From Nonomuraea gerenzanensis (GTDB lineage: Bacteria; Actinomycetota; Actinomycetes; Streptosporangiales; Streptosporangiaceae), in assembly GCF_020215645.1 (NCBI RefSeq), contig NZ_CP084058.1:4960001-5024000 (forward strand): a DNA stretch of 64,000 bases, written 5' to 3'. How positions within the stretch are numbered: position 1 is the stretch's first letter; every line of letters begins with the position of its first letter. The notes under the pieces were generated by a model, which was not told where the DNA came from, made no database searches, and saw nothing but the letters and a program-made list of their open reading frames with translations. The position numbers were made by a program, and so were the translations under genes. Positions 17,239-24,548 of the stretch are shown piece after piece.

Positions 17239-17824
17239 GTGGGTGCGGTCGACCTCCGTATCGAGCGGGGCAGGCCACCAGTCGACCCGCCGCCACAGCG
17301 GCCCCGCGCGTCCTGGCACCTGCGGGCCAACGCGATCGTGGTCGGCTGGCTGGCCCTGACCCGTGGTGGTGGCGCCGGCGGGTGACGTGCTCCCGGCACC
17401 CCGCTGGCTGCTGGTCCACATCTTCCTGCTCGGCGCCGTCTCCACCGCGATCCTCATCTGGAGCGAGCGATTCACGGTGGCCCTGCTGCACCTGCTGCCC
17501 GCCGTTCTGGGCGGCGGCCCGGCGCGCTTCACGGAGAACGCGGCGCTGCTGGAGCGCGCCTGGCCGGTGCGGCTGGTGGCGCTCAACCTGGGCGTGCCGT
17601 TGCCGGCGCTGCCACTGCCGGCGCCGGTGACACTGCTGGGCTGGGCGCTGGTGCTGGGCTCGGTGCTGGCCTTCGTCGCCCTGGCCGTGGCCGCCCTGAC
17701 CCGCGCCCGGTCCGCGCGGGCGGGTGACTCGCACGCGAGATGGCCGCCGGCCCCGGCACGGGCACCGCGTTGCACGTGGTCGGCGCCCCGTTCGACACCG
17801 TCTACGTGCTGGGCCATCCGGCCC
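17239..17824 (+). pseudogene. remnant of a membrane-anchored NirK-type copper nitrite reductase
   Basis: From GTG 17239 the frame encodes a basic N-terminus and the start of a membrane helix (WHLRANAIVVGWLALT), then hits a stop at 17383-17385. Removing one C in the run at 17358-17360 restores the reading into VVVAPAGDVLPAPRWLLVHI and FLLGAVSTAILIWSERFTVA. That is the multi-helix N-terminal region seen in actinobacterial NirK-like multicopper oxidases. From about 17740, back in the first frame, AAGPGTGTALHVVGAPFDTV matches the core of the second cupredoxin domain (compare SSFHVIGEIFDKVYVEG of AniA). The type 1 and type 2 copper-ligand region between them is missing. The remnant is cut off at the 3' end of the converging MFS gene. 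So there is a frameshift, a large internal deletion and a 3' truncation. Confidence 0.7.
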
Positions 17825-19036
17825 TTACCGGGGTGGCGGCGCGAGCACGCGCCACAGAGCCCGTACGGCCAGCAGCGACGCCGCGCCCGCCGCACCGACG
17901 ACCAGGCCGGGCGCCACCACCTCGCCCAGCGCCCCGCCACCGGCGGCCGACAGCCCCTGCAAGGTCGTGGTCCCGGTCAGCGCCAGCCCGAAGGCCTGGC
18001 CCCGGCTCTCCGTCGGCACCGCCTCCAGGAACCGCCGGGCCAGCCCCAGCTGGTACGCGACCCCGAACCCTGACACGGCCAGCAGCACCGCCGCGACGCC
18101 CGGCCCCGGCGACGGCACGAACCCCAGCAGCGGCGCCCCGAGCAGCAGCGCCAGCGGCCGGGCCAGCCGTTCCCTGCGCTCCGGGCCGGCCAGCCGCCCG
18201 ATCACGAGGTCGCCGGCGAGCATGCCGAGCGCCACGGCGGTGAACAGCAGCCCGGCCGAGCCCGGCACGCCGATCCGCACGGCGTACGGGACGAGCACGC
18301 CCTCAGCGCCGACCACGAGCGCGGGCGGCAGCCACTGGGCCAGCAGCAGCGAGCGGACCTCCGGCCGGCGCAGCAGCTCGCGGTTGACGCGCCAGGTCTG
18401 CCGCACCGCGTACGTCCCGGCGGTCGTGCCACGGCCCGGACCCCCGGCCAGTCGCAGGCGCAGCAGCGCGGCCGACAGCAGGCAGCTCGCCACGGTGATC
18501 CAGAGCGCCCCGTACGGGCCGATCGCCGCGATCAGCATCCCGCCCGCGGCGAAGCCGAGCACCTGCGTGCCACCGGCGGCCATGGAGAACACGGCCCGGC
18601 CGAGCACGTACCGGTCGCCGTCGAGCAGCTCGGGCAGCAACGCGCCGCGCGCGGCGGAGGCGATCGCGCCGGGGACACCGGTGACGAACACCAGCACCAG
18701 CATCGCGGCGGGGGAGAGCACCCCGGCGGCGAGCACGGCGGCGACCACGGCGCGGACCAGGTCGTAACCGGCCAGCACGGCCCGGGGCGGCCACCGGTCG
18801 GCGTACGCCAGCAGCAGCGTGCCGCCGAGGGCGAAGGGCAGGAAGCCGGCGACGTAGGCCAGCGCGGCCAGCAGCGACGAGCCGGTGCCGGCGTAGACGG
18901 TCACCGACAGCGCGAGCAGCTTCACCGTCTCGCCGCCGAGGAACAGCGTGTAGCCGGTGAACAGCACGCGGAACTGCCGCACCGCGAACACCTCGCGATA
19001 GGTGGCTCCCGTCGGCGCGGCCTGGGGTGTCGTCAT
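17825..19036 (-). CDS. MFS transporter
   Basis: A 403-residue major facilitator with about 12 helices, of the MFS_3/enterobactin-exporter-like class (YREVFAVRQFRVLFTGYTLF at the start; YADRWPPRAVLAGYDLVRA in loop 2-3). Likely a drug or metabolite exporter; the substrate is unknown. It is divergent from an ArsR-type regulator 59 bases away, with a candidate operator between them, so it is presumably that regulator's target. Its 3' end overruns the nirK remnant. Confidence 0.88.
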   Translation of the reverse strand: MTTPQAAPTGATYREVFAVRQFRVLFTGYTLFLGGETVKLLALSVTVYAGTGSSLLAALAYVAGFLPFALGGTLLLAYADRWPPRAVLAGYDLVRAVVAAVLAAGVLSPAAMLVLVFVTGVPGAIASAARGALLPELLDGDRYVLGRAVFSMAAGGTQVLGFAAGGMLIAAIGPYGALWITVASCLLSAALLRLRLAGGPGRGTTAGTYAVRQTWRVNRELLRRPEVRSLLLAQWLPPALVVGAEGVLVPYAVRIGVPGSAGLLFTAVALGMLAGDLVIGRLAGPERRERLARPLALLLGAPLLGFVPSPGPGVAAVLLAVSGFGVAYQLGLARRFLEAVPTESRGQAFGLALTGTTTLQGLSAAGGGALGEVVAPGLVVGAAGAASLLAVRALWRVLAPPPR

Positions 19037-19075
19037 GCGGGCCAGTCTCGGGCAGGCGCGGGCGTGGGCGTTAAG

Positions 19076-19095
19076 CTTTCGCGTGGAGGCGAAAG
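19076..19095. promoter_or_regulatory. candidate ArsR-family operator between the MFS and regulator genes
   Basis: Perfect 7-6-7 inverted repeat CTTTCGC-GTGGAG-GCGAAAG ending at the base before the regulator's ATG and covering its ribosome-binding site (GGAGG). A repressor bound here would block its own gene and could cover the divergent MFS promoter. Confidence 0.55.
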
Positions 19096-20094
19096 ATGCT
19101 GGTCATCGAGGTCGGGCCGATCGACGTGGCGCACACCCGCTACGCGATCTCGCCGCTGGGTGAGGCGATGAACGCGCTGCGGGTCGCTTCGGGCAGGCAA
19201 CCGGCCGGGCCGCTGCGTCCCTGGGCGGAGCGCATCGCGCCCCGGTACGCGCGGCTGCTCAGCCAGACGCCCGCGGTGGAGGCACTGACGACGCTGTTCC
19301 GCCGGGGCGGCTACAACGCCGACTTCATCCATCCTCCGCCACCGGGCCCCGGCGGCGACCTCGCCGCCGAGCTCGCCGTGGTGCGGGCGACCCCGCTGCG
19401 CCAGGTGCGCACGGAGATCGCCCGCAACCTCGCCGGGCTGCGCCCGCCGCCCCGCCACGTGCAGCGGATCCTCGCCGCCCCTGACGTGCTCACCCGGCTC
19501 GCCGACGCGATGGAGGCGACCTGGCACGCGCTGGTCGAGCCCGACTGGCCGCGGCTGCGTACGGTGCTGGAGCGCGACCTGGTGCACCGCGCCGGGCACC
19601 TGGCCATGTACGGCTGGGCCGCGGCGCTGTCCGACCTGGACCCCCGGGTGGCCTGGCGCGCCGAGGGGGACGACGGCGTGATCGAGGTGCGCACCGGCCC
19701 CGGCGACGAGCGGGAGCGGCACCGGCTGGGCGGCAAGGGGCTGCTGCTGATGCCGACCGTCTTCGGCACCCTGATCAGCTACGTCGAGCCGCCCTGGCCG
19801 TACGCCCTGGTGTATCCGGCGCGCGGCGTGGCGAACCTGCTCGGCCCGCCGCCCCCGCAGGGCGGTGCGATGGCGCTGGCGCGGCTGGTCGGGCCGCACC
19901 GCGCGCAGGTGCTGCGGGCGCTGGAGGCGCCGGCGACGACCACGCAACTGGTCCGCCAGCTGGGCCTCAGCCTGGGGGCGGTCGGTGGCCACCTGGCCGT
20001 GCTGCGCGAGTCCGGCCTGGTCACGCGGACGCGGACCGGCCGGTCCGTACGCTACGAGCGCACCCCGCTGGGCACGGCCCTGGCCGCGGACTGA
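19096..20094 (+). CDS. ArsR-type winged-helix regulator with an N-terminal DUF5937-like domain
   Basis: A 332-residue protein, ATG 19096 with GGAGG seven bases upstream. The C-terminal 80 residues form an ArsR winged helix (ARLVGPHRAQVLRALEAP, TTQLVRQLGLSLGAVGGHLA, VLRESGLVTRTRTGRSVRYE). The first 240 residues (DVAHTRYAISPLGEAMNAL, LLLMPTVFG, WPYALVYPARGVANL) match the large sensor-like domain common in actinobacterial ArsR proteins paired with MFS exporters. It probably represses the divergent transporter and itself; the ligand is unknown. Confidence 0.88.
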   Translation: MLVIEVGPIDVAHTRYAISPLGEAMNALRVASGRQPAGPLRPWAERIAPRYARLLSQTPAVEALTTLFRRGGYNADFIHPPPPGPGGDLAAELAVVRATPLRQVRTEIARNLAGLRPPPRHVQRILAAPDVLTRLADAMEATWHALVEPDWPRLRTVLERDLVHRAGHLAMYGWAAALSDLDPRVAWRAEGDDGVIEVRTGPGDERERHRLGGKGLLLMPTVFGTLISYVEPPWPYALVYPARGVANLLGPPPPQGGAMALARLVGPHRAQVLRALEAPATTTQLVRQLGLSLGAVGGHLAVLRESGLVTRTRTGRSVRYERTPLGTALAAD

Positions 20095-20143
20095 GCGCCA
20101 CTCGCCCGTCCTGCCGAGGCGTTCACGCCTGCCGGCGCCGCGT

Positions 20144-20199
20144 CATCAGCCGCACCTCATCAGCCGCACCTCATCAGCCGCACCTCATCAGCCGCAGCT
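20144..20199 (+). repeat. four 14-bp tandem repeats upstream of a small secreted protein gene
   Basis: CATCAGCCGCACCT at 20144, 20158 and 20172, plus CATCAGCCGCAGCT at 20186. Decayed copies (CATCGGCC, GATGAGCCGCACGT) continue to about 20240. They are non-coding and about 170 bases upstream of the next start. There are no spacers, so this is not CRISPR-like. Confidence 0.9.
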
Positions 20200-20369
20200 C
20201 ATCGGTCCACGCCATCGGCCGCACGTGATGAGCCGCACGTCAGCACCGGGGTGAAGCCGATCTGACGCCGATCAGAAGCGGCCCTCTGTCACTACTGGAG
20301 TCGCGGATCCGCGTACTGGTCGAGTTCCACACGAGGGGCGCCCCGGATTCCAGGGCGCGAAGGAGAACC

Positions 20370-20897
20370 ATGGGAATCGCATCACGCACGAAGAACGCCG
20401 CCGTCGCTGTGGCGGTGGTGCTGACGGCGACCGCCGCCACGCTGGGGGCGGCCGTCGCGCCCGCCTCGGCGACGGCGGACCCGCCGGGGCAGGCGGCGAC
20501 GGCCGAACGGGGGACGGACGGCGCCTACACGGTGCGCGTCACCGGCGAGGCCGCGAGGTCGGCACAGGCCGCGCCGCCACCGACGACCTCGCCGCCGGCG
20601 GGCTCGCGGACGTTCATCCCGAACGGGGGCGGCTTCGACTGCGCGCCGGAGTGGGTCTGCGCGGGTGTCCCGTACGGGGGCGGGATCTACCTCTTCAAGT
20701 TCCGGGCCTACGCCCGTTACGGCCTGAGCAACTGGTTCGGCACCGGGTTCGTGATCAACAACCAGACCGGTCGAGCGGCGGCCAGGCTGGAGGACAACAA
20801 CCTGGCGCAGCGGGCGTGCATCCCGTCGCCGGCGGTGGCGAACGGCATCGGGTGGGACCCGATCTGGTACATCAGGCTGACCGCCGCCCCCTGCTGA
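20370..20897 (+). CDS. small secreted protein of unknown function
   Basis: A 175-residue protein. ATG 20370 follows GAAGGAG. The signal peptide ends near ASATADPP. A Thr/Pro/Ala-rich linker (APPPTTSPPAG) leads to a C-terminal domain of about 95 residues with four cysteines (FD-C-APEWV-C-AG, QRA-C-IPS, TAAP-C at the terminus) and aromatic, Gly/Asn-rich beta-type sequence. No known family recognised. It is isolated, with repeats upstream and a strong terminator downstream. Confidence 0.75.
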   Translation: MGIASRTKNAAVAVAVVLTATAATLGAAVAPASATADPPGQAATAERGTDGAYTVRVTGEAARSAQAAPPPTTSPPAGSRTFIPNGGGFDCAPEWVCAGVPYGGGIYLFKFRAYARYGLSNWFGTGFVINNQTGRAAARLEDNNLAQRACIPSPAVANGIGWDPIWYIRLTAAPC

Positions 20898-20925
20898 GGG
20901 CGTCCGGCTGACTGATCGCCCGGCC

Positions 20926-20963
20926 CTGCTCGGCGCGGATCACGGGAAATCCGCGCCGAGCAG
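20926..20963 (+). terminator. strong hairpin terminator
   Basis: Perfect 15-bp stem CTGCTCGGCGCGGAT (20926-20940) / ATCCGCGCCGAGCAG (20949-20963) with an 8-base loop, 29 bases after the stop of the small secreted protein. Confidence 0.85.
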
Positions 20964-20992
20964 CCGCGCTGCCCCGTGCCGCGCGCCCGCAG

Positions 20993-21023
20993 TTGACCTC
21001 AACTTCGCTTCAGGTTGCAGACT
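20993..21023 (+). promoter_or_regulatory. MerR-type promoter with a 19-bp spacer
   Basis: A -35 box TTGACC (20993-20998) and a -10 box CAGACT (21018-21023) are 19 bases apart. An imperfect dyad ACCTCAAC-TTCG-CTTCAGGT (6 of 8 pairs) sits in the spacer. This overlong spacer with a central dyad is the hallmark of promoters activated by MerR-family regulators of the AACTTC..GTTGAGGT type. No MerR gene lies in the window. Confidence 0.65.
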
Positions 21024-21070
21024 GCTCAGCCAAGGCGCCGAGACAGTCGGCGCCAGGAGGAGCGAGGGTC

Positions 21071-22039
21071 ATGCGGCAAATACTGGTCAACCGATTCGGC
21101 GGCCCCGAGGTGCTGGAGCTGGACAAGGCCCCCGACCTCGTCCCGGGTCCCGGACAGGTCGTGGTGGGCATCTCCGCCGCCGACATCATCTTCCTCGACA
21201 CGCTGCTGCGCAGCGGCGCCGGCAAGGACTACTTCCCGCTCCGCCCGCCCTACGTGCCCGGCCACGGTGGCGCCGGATTGGTGACCGCGGTGGGGGACGG
21301 TGTCGACCCGGCCTGGACGGGCCGGCGCGTCGCGGTGGGGACCTCGGGCGGCGGCTACGCGGAGCAGGTCGCGGTCGCCGTCGAAGAGCTGACGCCGATA
21401 CCCGACGGCCTGGGCCTGGCTGAGGCGGCGGCGCTCCTGCACGACGGCCCCACCGCGGTGAACATCACCGACGCGGCCGAGATCAAGGAGGGCGCCCGGG
21501 TGCTGGTCACCGCCGCCGCGGGCGGCACGGGGCTGCTGGTCGTGCAGCTCGCGCGCGCGGCCGGGGCCAGGGTCATCGCCGCGGCTCGCGGGGCGCGCAA
21601 GCTGGAGCTGGCCCGGGAGGTGGGCGCCGAGGAGGCGTTCGACTACACCGAAGCCGGCTGGATCGACAGGGTGCGGGCCGCGACCGGCGGCGACGGCGTG
21701 GACGTGGTGCTCGACGGCGCCGGCGGCCCGCTCGGCGGCGAGGCGTTCGAGGCGGTGGCGCACGGCGGCCGGTTCGTCAGCTACGGGACGTCCAGCGGTT
21801 TCGCCCAGGTCGATCCGGACACGGCCCGGCAGCGCGGGATCCGGACGATCAGCCTCATGGACCTGAACGGCTCGGCTGCGGGGAAGACGGAGGAACTCGT
21901 CGGGAGGGCGCTGGCGCTCGCCGCCGACGGGCGGCTGCGGCCGGTCATCGGCCAGACCTTCCCGCTGGAGCAGGCCGCGGACGCCCACGCCGCCATCACG
22001 GCGCGCGACGCCCTCGGCAAGACGCTGCTGCTGCTCTGA
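21071..22039 (+). CDS. zinc-independent quinone oxidoreductase-like MDR protein
   Basis: A 322-residue medium-chain dehydrogenase/reductase. ATG 21071, with GGAGG ten bases upstream. It has the GroES-like N-terminal domain (GPEVLELDKAPDLVPGPGQV, YVPGHGGAGLVTAVG) and an NADPH-binding Rossmann fold (VTAAAGGTGLLVVQLARAAG, about residues 147-166). No catalytic or structural zinc cysteines are present, as in QOR/Zta1-type enzymes. Likely an NADPH-dependent quinone or enone reductase. A MerR-type promoter implies induction by a xenobiotic or redox signal. Confidence 0.88.
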   Translation: MRQILVNRFGGPEVLELDKAPDLVPGPGQVVVGISAADIIFLDTLLRSGAGKDYFPLRPPYVPGHGGAGLVTAVGDGVDPAWTGRRVAVGTSGGGYAEQVAVAVEELTPIPDGLGLAEAAALLHDGPTAVNITDAAEIKEGARVLVTAAAGGTGLLVVQLARAAGARVIAAARGARKLELAREVGAEEAFDYTEAGWIDRVRAATGGDGVDVVLDGAGGPLGGEAFEAVAHGGRFVSYGTSSGFAQVDPDTARQRGIRTISLMDLNGSAAGKTEELVGRALALAADGRLRPVIGQTFPLEQAADAHAAITARDALGKTLLLL

Positions 22040-22047
22040 ACCCGCTG

Positions 22048-22097
22048 CCGCCCGCCCCGCACCTCGTTCCTCGCCGTCGCGCGGTGCGGACGGGCGG
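22048..22097. terminator. bidirectional hairpin between convergent genes
   Basis: Two stacked stems: CCGCCCG (22048-22054) with CGGGCGG (22091-22097), and CCGCACC (22057-22063) with GGTGCGG (22083-22089), separated by a small internal loop. It lies 8 bases after the quinone oxidoreductase stop. Confidence 0.65.
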
Positions 22098-22171
22098 CGG
22101 CGCCCCCTGGCCGGTGGCGCAGGGGTGACCCCACCTGAGGCCGCTGCACGCGTGCGCCCGCGCAGCCGCCG

Positions 22172-23368
22172 CTACACGCGCGCCCGCTCAGCGGTCGCCT
22201 GCGGTGCGACGGCCACGCGGCGCCTGCGCGTGGGCAGGCCGTAGGTGGGGTGCGAGGTGGCCCACAGCGCCGTCCGCAGGATGCTCGCCTTGATCGCCAC
22301 GGCACCCCGGCCGCCCCGGTACGCCGGCTTCGCCCGCCCTTCGCCGTCGACGAGCTGCCAGATCCCGTCCCGCCGCCCCAGGCTGATGTGGTTGTAGGTG
22401 TAGGCCAGCTTGGTCCGCGCGACCGGCCGGCCGGTCAGGCGGGCCACGATCGCCTCGATGGCCTGCCGCCCCGTGTAACCGGCCGACGCGCAGGACATCG
22501 GCAGCGGCCGGCCGCTGTCGCCGATGGCGTGGACGCTGTCGCCGACGGCGTAGACGTCCGGGTGCGAGACCGAGCGCATGGTGCGGTCGACGACGATCTG
22601 GCCGTTCCCGGTGACCTCCAGCCCGCCGGCGGCGGCGACGGGGCTGATCCCGAACCCGGCCGTCCACACGGTCGCGTCGGAGGCCAGGGCGGTGCCGTCG
22701 GCGCACAGCACCCGCGCCGCCTCGACGGCTTCGACGCTGGTGTGCTCCAGCACGGTGACGCCCAGCCGGTCGCAGGCCCGGCGCAGGTGTCCGCGCGCGC
22801 CGGGGGAGAGCCGGGCGCCCAGCTCGCCGCGGGCGATCAGCGCCACCGACAGGCCGGGGCGGGACTCGGCGAGCTCGGTGGCGGTCTCGATCCCGGTCAG
22901 GCCGTCGCCGACGATCACCACGTTCCCCCGCTCGCCCCGCCCGGTCAGGCTGTCCAGGCTGTCCAGGCGCTCGCGCAGGCGCAGCGCCGAGGGCCGGGCG
23001 GCGACGTCGAAGGCGTGCTCGGCCGCGCCGGGGACGCGCGTGACGTCGCCGCGGCTGCCGAGCGCGTAGACGAGCGTGTCGTAGCCGAGCTCGCCGTCGG
23101 TGAGCGCGACGGCCCGGCGCCCGGGGTCGACGGCGGTGACGCGGGCCACGCGCAGCCGGATCCCCGTGCCCGAGAAGACGTCGGCGAGCGCCGGCGCCGC
23201 GAGGTTCCGGCCGGCCGCGAGCTGGTGCAGCCGCATGCGCTGGACGAAGTCCGGCACGGCGTTGACCACGGTGATCCTGGTGTCCTCCGGGGACAGCCGG
23301 CGGGCCAGGTTGCCCGCCACGTAGGCCCCGGCGTAGCCGGCGCCGAGAACGACGATGTGGTGTTTCAT
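22172..23368 (-). CDS. FAD-dependent NAD(P)H oxidoreductase (NDH-2-like), ECF41-linked
   Basis: A 398-residue flavoprotein. ATG 23368 has GGGAG seven bases upstream. It has two Rossmann motifs: VVLGAGYAGAYVAGNLARRL near the N-terminus for FAD, and VVIVGDGLTGIETATELAE near residue 150 for NAD(P)H. The C-terminal FAD-contact motif is YAVGDSV. The C-terminal region lacks an obvious NDH-2 membrane helix. Likely a pyridine-nucleotide-disulfide-oxidoreductase-family quinone or dye reductase. It is divergent from an ECF41 sigma gene and has an ECF41-type promoter of its own, so it is the expected target of that sigma factor. Confidence 0.88.
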   Translation of the reverse strand: MKHHIVVLGAGYAGAYVAGNLARRLSPEDTRITVVNAVPDFVQRMRLHQLAAGRNLAAPALADVFSGTGIRLRVARVTAVDPGRRAVALTDGELGYDTLVYALGSRGDVTRVPGAAEHAFDVAARPSALRLRERLDSLDSLTGRGERGNVVIVGDGLTGIETATELAESRPGLSVALIARGELGARLSPGARGHLRRACDRLGVTVLEHTSVEAVEAARVLCADGTALASDATVWTAGFGISPVAAAGGLEVTGNGQIVVDRTMRSVSHPDVYAVGDSVHAIGDSGRPLPMSCASAGYTGRQAIEAIVARLTGRPVARTKLAYTYNHISLGRRDGIWQLVDGEGRAKPAYRGGRGAVAIKASILRTALWATSHPTYGLPTRRRRVAVAPQATAERARV

Positions 23369-23414
23369 GTGGTGCTCCCGTGGGTTCGTTGGCTCGGCGT
23401 CCTGACGACCATGA

Positions 23415-23441
23415 GGCGTCGGCGTCCCGGCCTTTGTGACA
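23415..23441 (-). promoter_or_regulatory. ECF41-type promoter for the oxidoreductase gene
   Basis: Read on the minus strand: TGTCACA (23441-23435), 16 bases, then CGCC (23418-23415). The published ECF41 consensus is TGTCACA-N16-CGTC. The -10 element lies about 47 bases upstream of the oxidoreductase ATG. Confidence 0.7.
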
Positions 23442-23476
23442 GCGCGGTCGTGTGCCGTACGCCACAGAGCCCGGAG

Positions 23477-23503
23477 TGTCACACGGCGGCGGGCGCCGGC
23501 GAC
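23477..23503 (+). promoter_or_regulatory. ECF41-type promoter for the sigma factor gene
   Basis: TGTCACA (23477-23483), 16 bases, then CGAC (23500-23503), one base from the ECF41 consensus TGTCACA-N16-CGTC, 39 bases before the sigma factor ATG. Indicates autoregulation. Confidence 0.75.
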
Positions 23504-23542
23504 TTGTGCATGGAGCCGCGGAGCGACAGGCAGGAGCCAGGC

Positions 23543-24475
23543 ATGAACGAGCGCACGGACGCGACCACCGGCACCGGCGGTCCATCGGAGCGCACCACCG
23601 AGGCGACGGACAGCTTCCTCGCGCACCGCAACCTGCTGTTCACCGTCGCCTACGAGATGCTCGGCTCGGCGGCGGACGCCGAGGACGTCCTGCAGGAGAC
23701 CTGGCTGGGGTGGGTCAAGGTCGATCTGGCGCAGGTGTCCGACCGCCGCGCCTACCTGGTGCGGATCGCCACCCGCCGCGCGCTGGACCGGCTGCGCGTC
23801 ATGAAGCGCCGCAAGGAGGCGTACGTCGGCCCCTGGTTGCCCGAGCCGCTGCTCACCGCGCCGGACGTGGCCGAGGACGCCGAGCTGGCCGAGAGCGTGT
23901 CGATGGCGCTGATGATCGTCCTGGAGACCCTGTCGCCGACCGAGCGGGCCGTCTTCGTGCTGCGCGAGGTGTTCGACGTCGGGTACGAGGAGATCGCCGC
24001 CGCGGTCGGCAAGAGCCAGGCGACCGTCCGACAGATCGCCCACCGGGCCCGCCGGCACGTCGATGCCCGGCGCCCGCGCGAGTCGGTCTCCCCGGGCCAG
24101 GCCAGGGCGGCCCTGGAGTCGTTCCAGCGCGCGCTGGACACCAGGGACCTGCAGGGCCTGCTGGACGTGCTCGCCCCCGAGGTGGTGCTGGTGAGCGACG
24201 GCGGCGGCGTCAAGCAGGCCGCGCCGCGGCCGGTCACCGGCGCGGGCAAGGTGGCCCGCATGATCGTGGACGGCCTCGGCAAGGCCGGGGTCGCGCTCAC
24301 CAGCGAGCCCACGGTCGTCAACGGCAACCCGGCGCTCCTGCTCCGCGTGGACGGCGAGCTCGACGGCGTCATCGCGGCCCGGGTGGAGGGCGACCGCATC
24401 ACCGGCCTCTACTACGTCCGCAACCCGGGGAAGCTGACCCGCATCGCCTCCGAGACCCCGCTCACGCTGCAGTAG
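23543..24475 (+). CDS. ECF41 (SigJ-like) sigma factor with a fused SnoaL-like regulatory domain
   Basis: A 310-residue protein. ATG 23543 has CAGGAG six bases upstream. Sigma region 2 (FLAHRNLLFTVAYEMLGSAA, DAEDVLQETWLGW) and region 4 (LSPTERAVFVLREVF, VGKSQATVRQIAHRARRHV) are complete. The diagnostic ECF41 features are present: a WLPEPL linker motif at Trp98, DGGG at Asp219 inside the SnoaL-like (NTF2-fold) C-terminal domain, and NPGKL (family NPDKL) at Asn294. In this group the fused domain controls activity in place of a separate anti-sigma factor. Divergent ECF41 promoters face both this gene and the oxidoreductase. Confidence 0.93.
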   Translation: MNERTDATTGTGGPSERTTEATDSFLAHRNLLFTVAYEMLGSAADAEDVLQETWLGWVKVDLAQVSDRRAYLVRIATRRALDRLRVMKRRKEAYVGPWLPEPLLTAPDVAEDAELAESVSMALMIVLETLSPTERAVFVLREVFDVGYEEIAAAVGKSQATVRQIAHRARRHVDARRPRESVSPGQARAALESFQRALDTRDLQGLLDVLAPEVVLVSDGGGVKQAAPRPVTGAGKVARMIVDGLGKAGVALTSEPTVVNGNPALLLRVDGELDGVIAARVEGDRITGLYYVRNPGKLTRIASETPLTLQ

Positions 24476-24548
24476 GGCGCCGACCGCGCCGGCCATCGGG
24501 CTCCTGCAAGCACCGAACTCCGACATATCCCCTACTGGAGGTCATCTC

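Noticed and set aside
17723..18243. Longer plus-strand frames running through the MFS gene
   Set aside because: Only the first 80-90 bases have nitrite-reductase similarity. The remainder is the complement of a clear MFS coding region.
20144..20240. Possible CRISPR-like repeat array
   Set aside because: Units are directly adjacent without spacers and no cas gene is nearby, so it is a plain tandem repeat.
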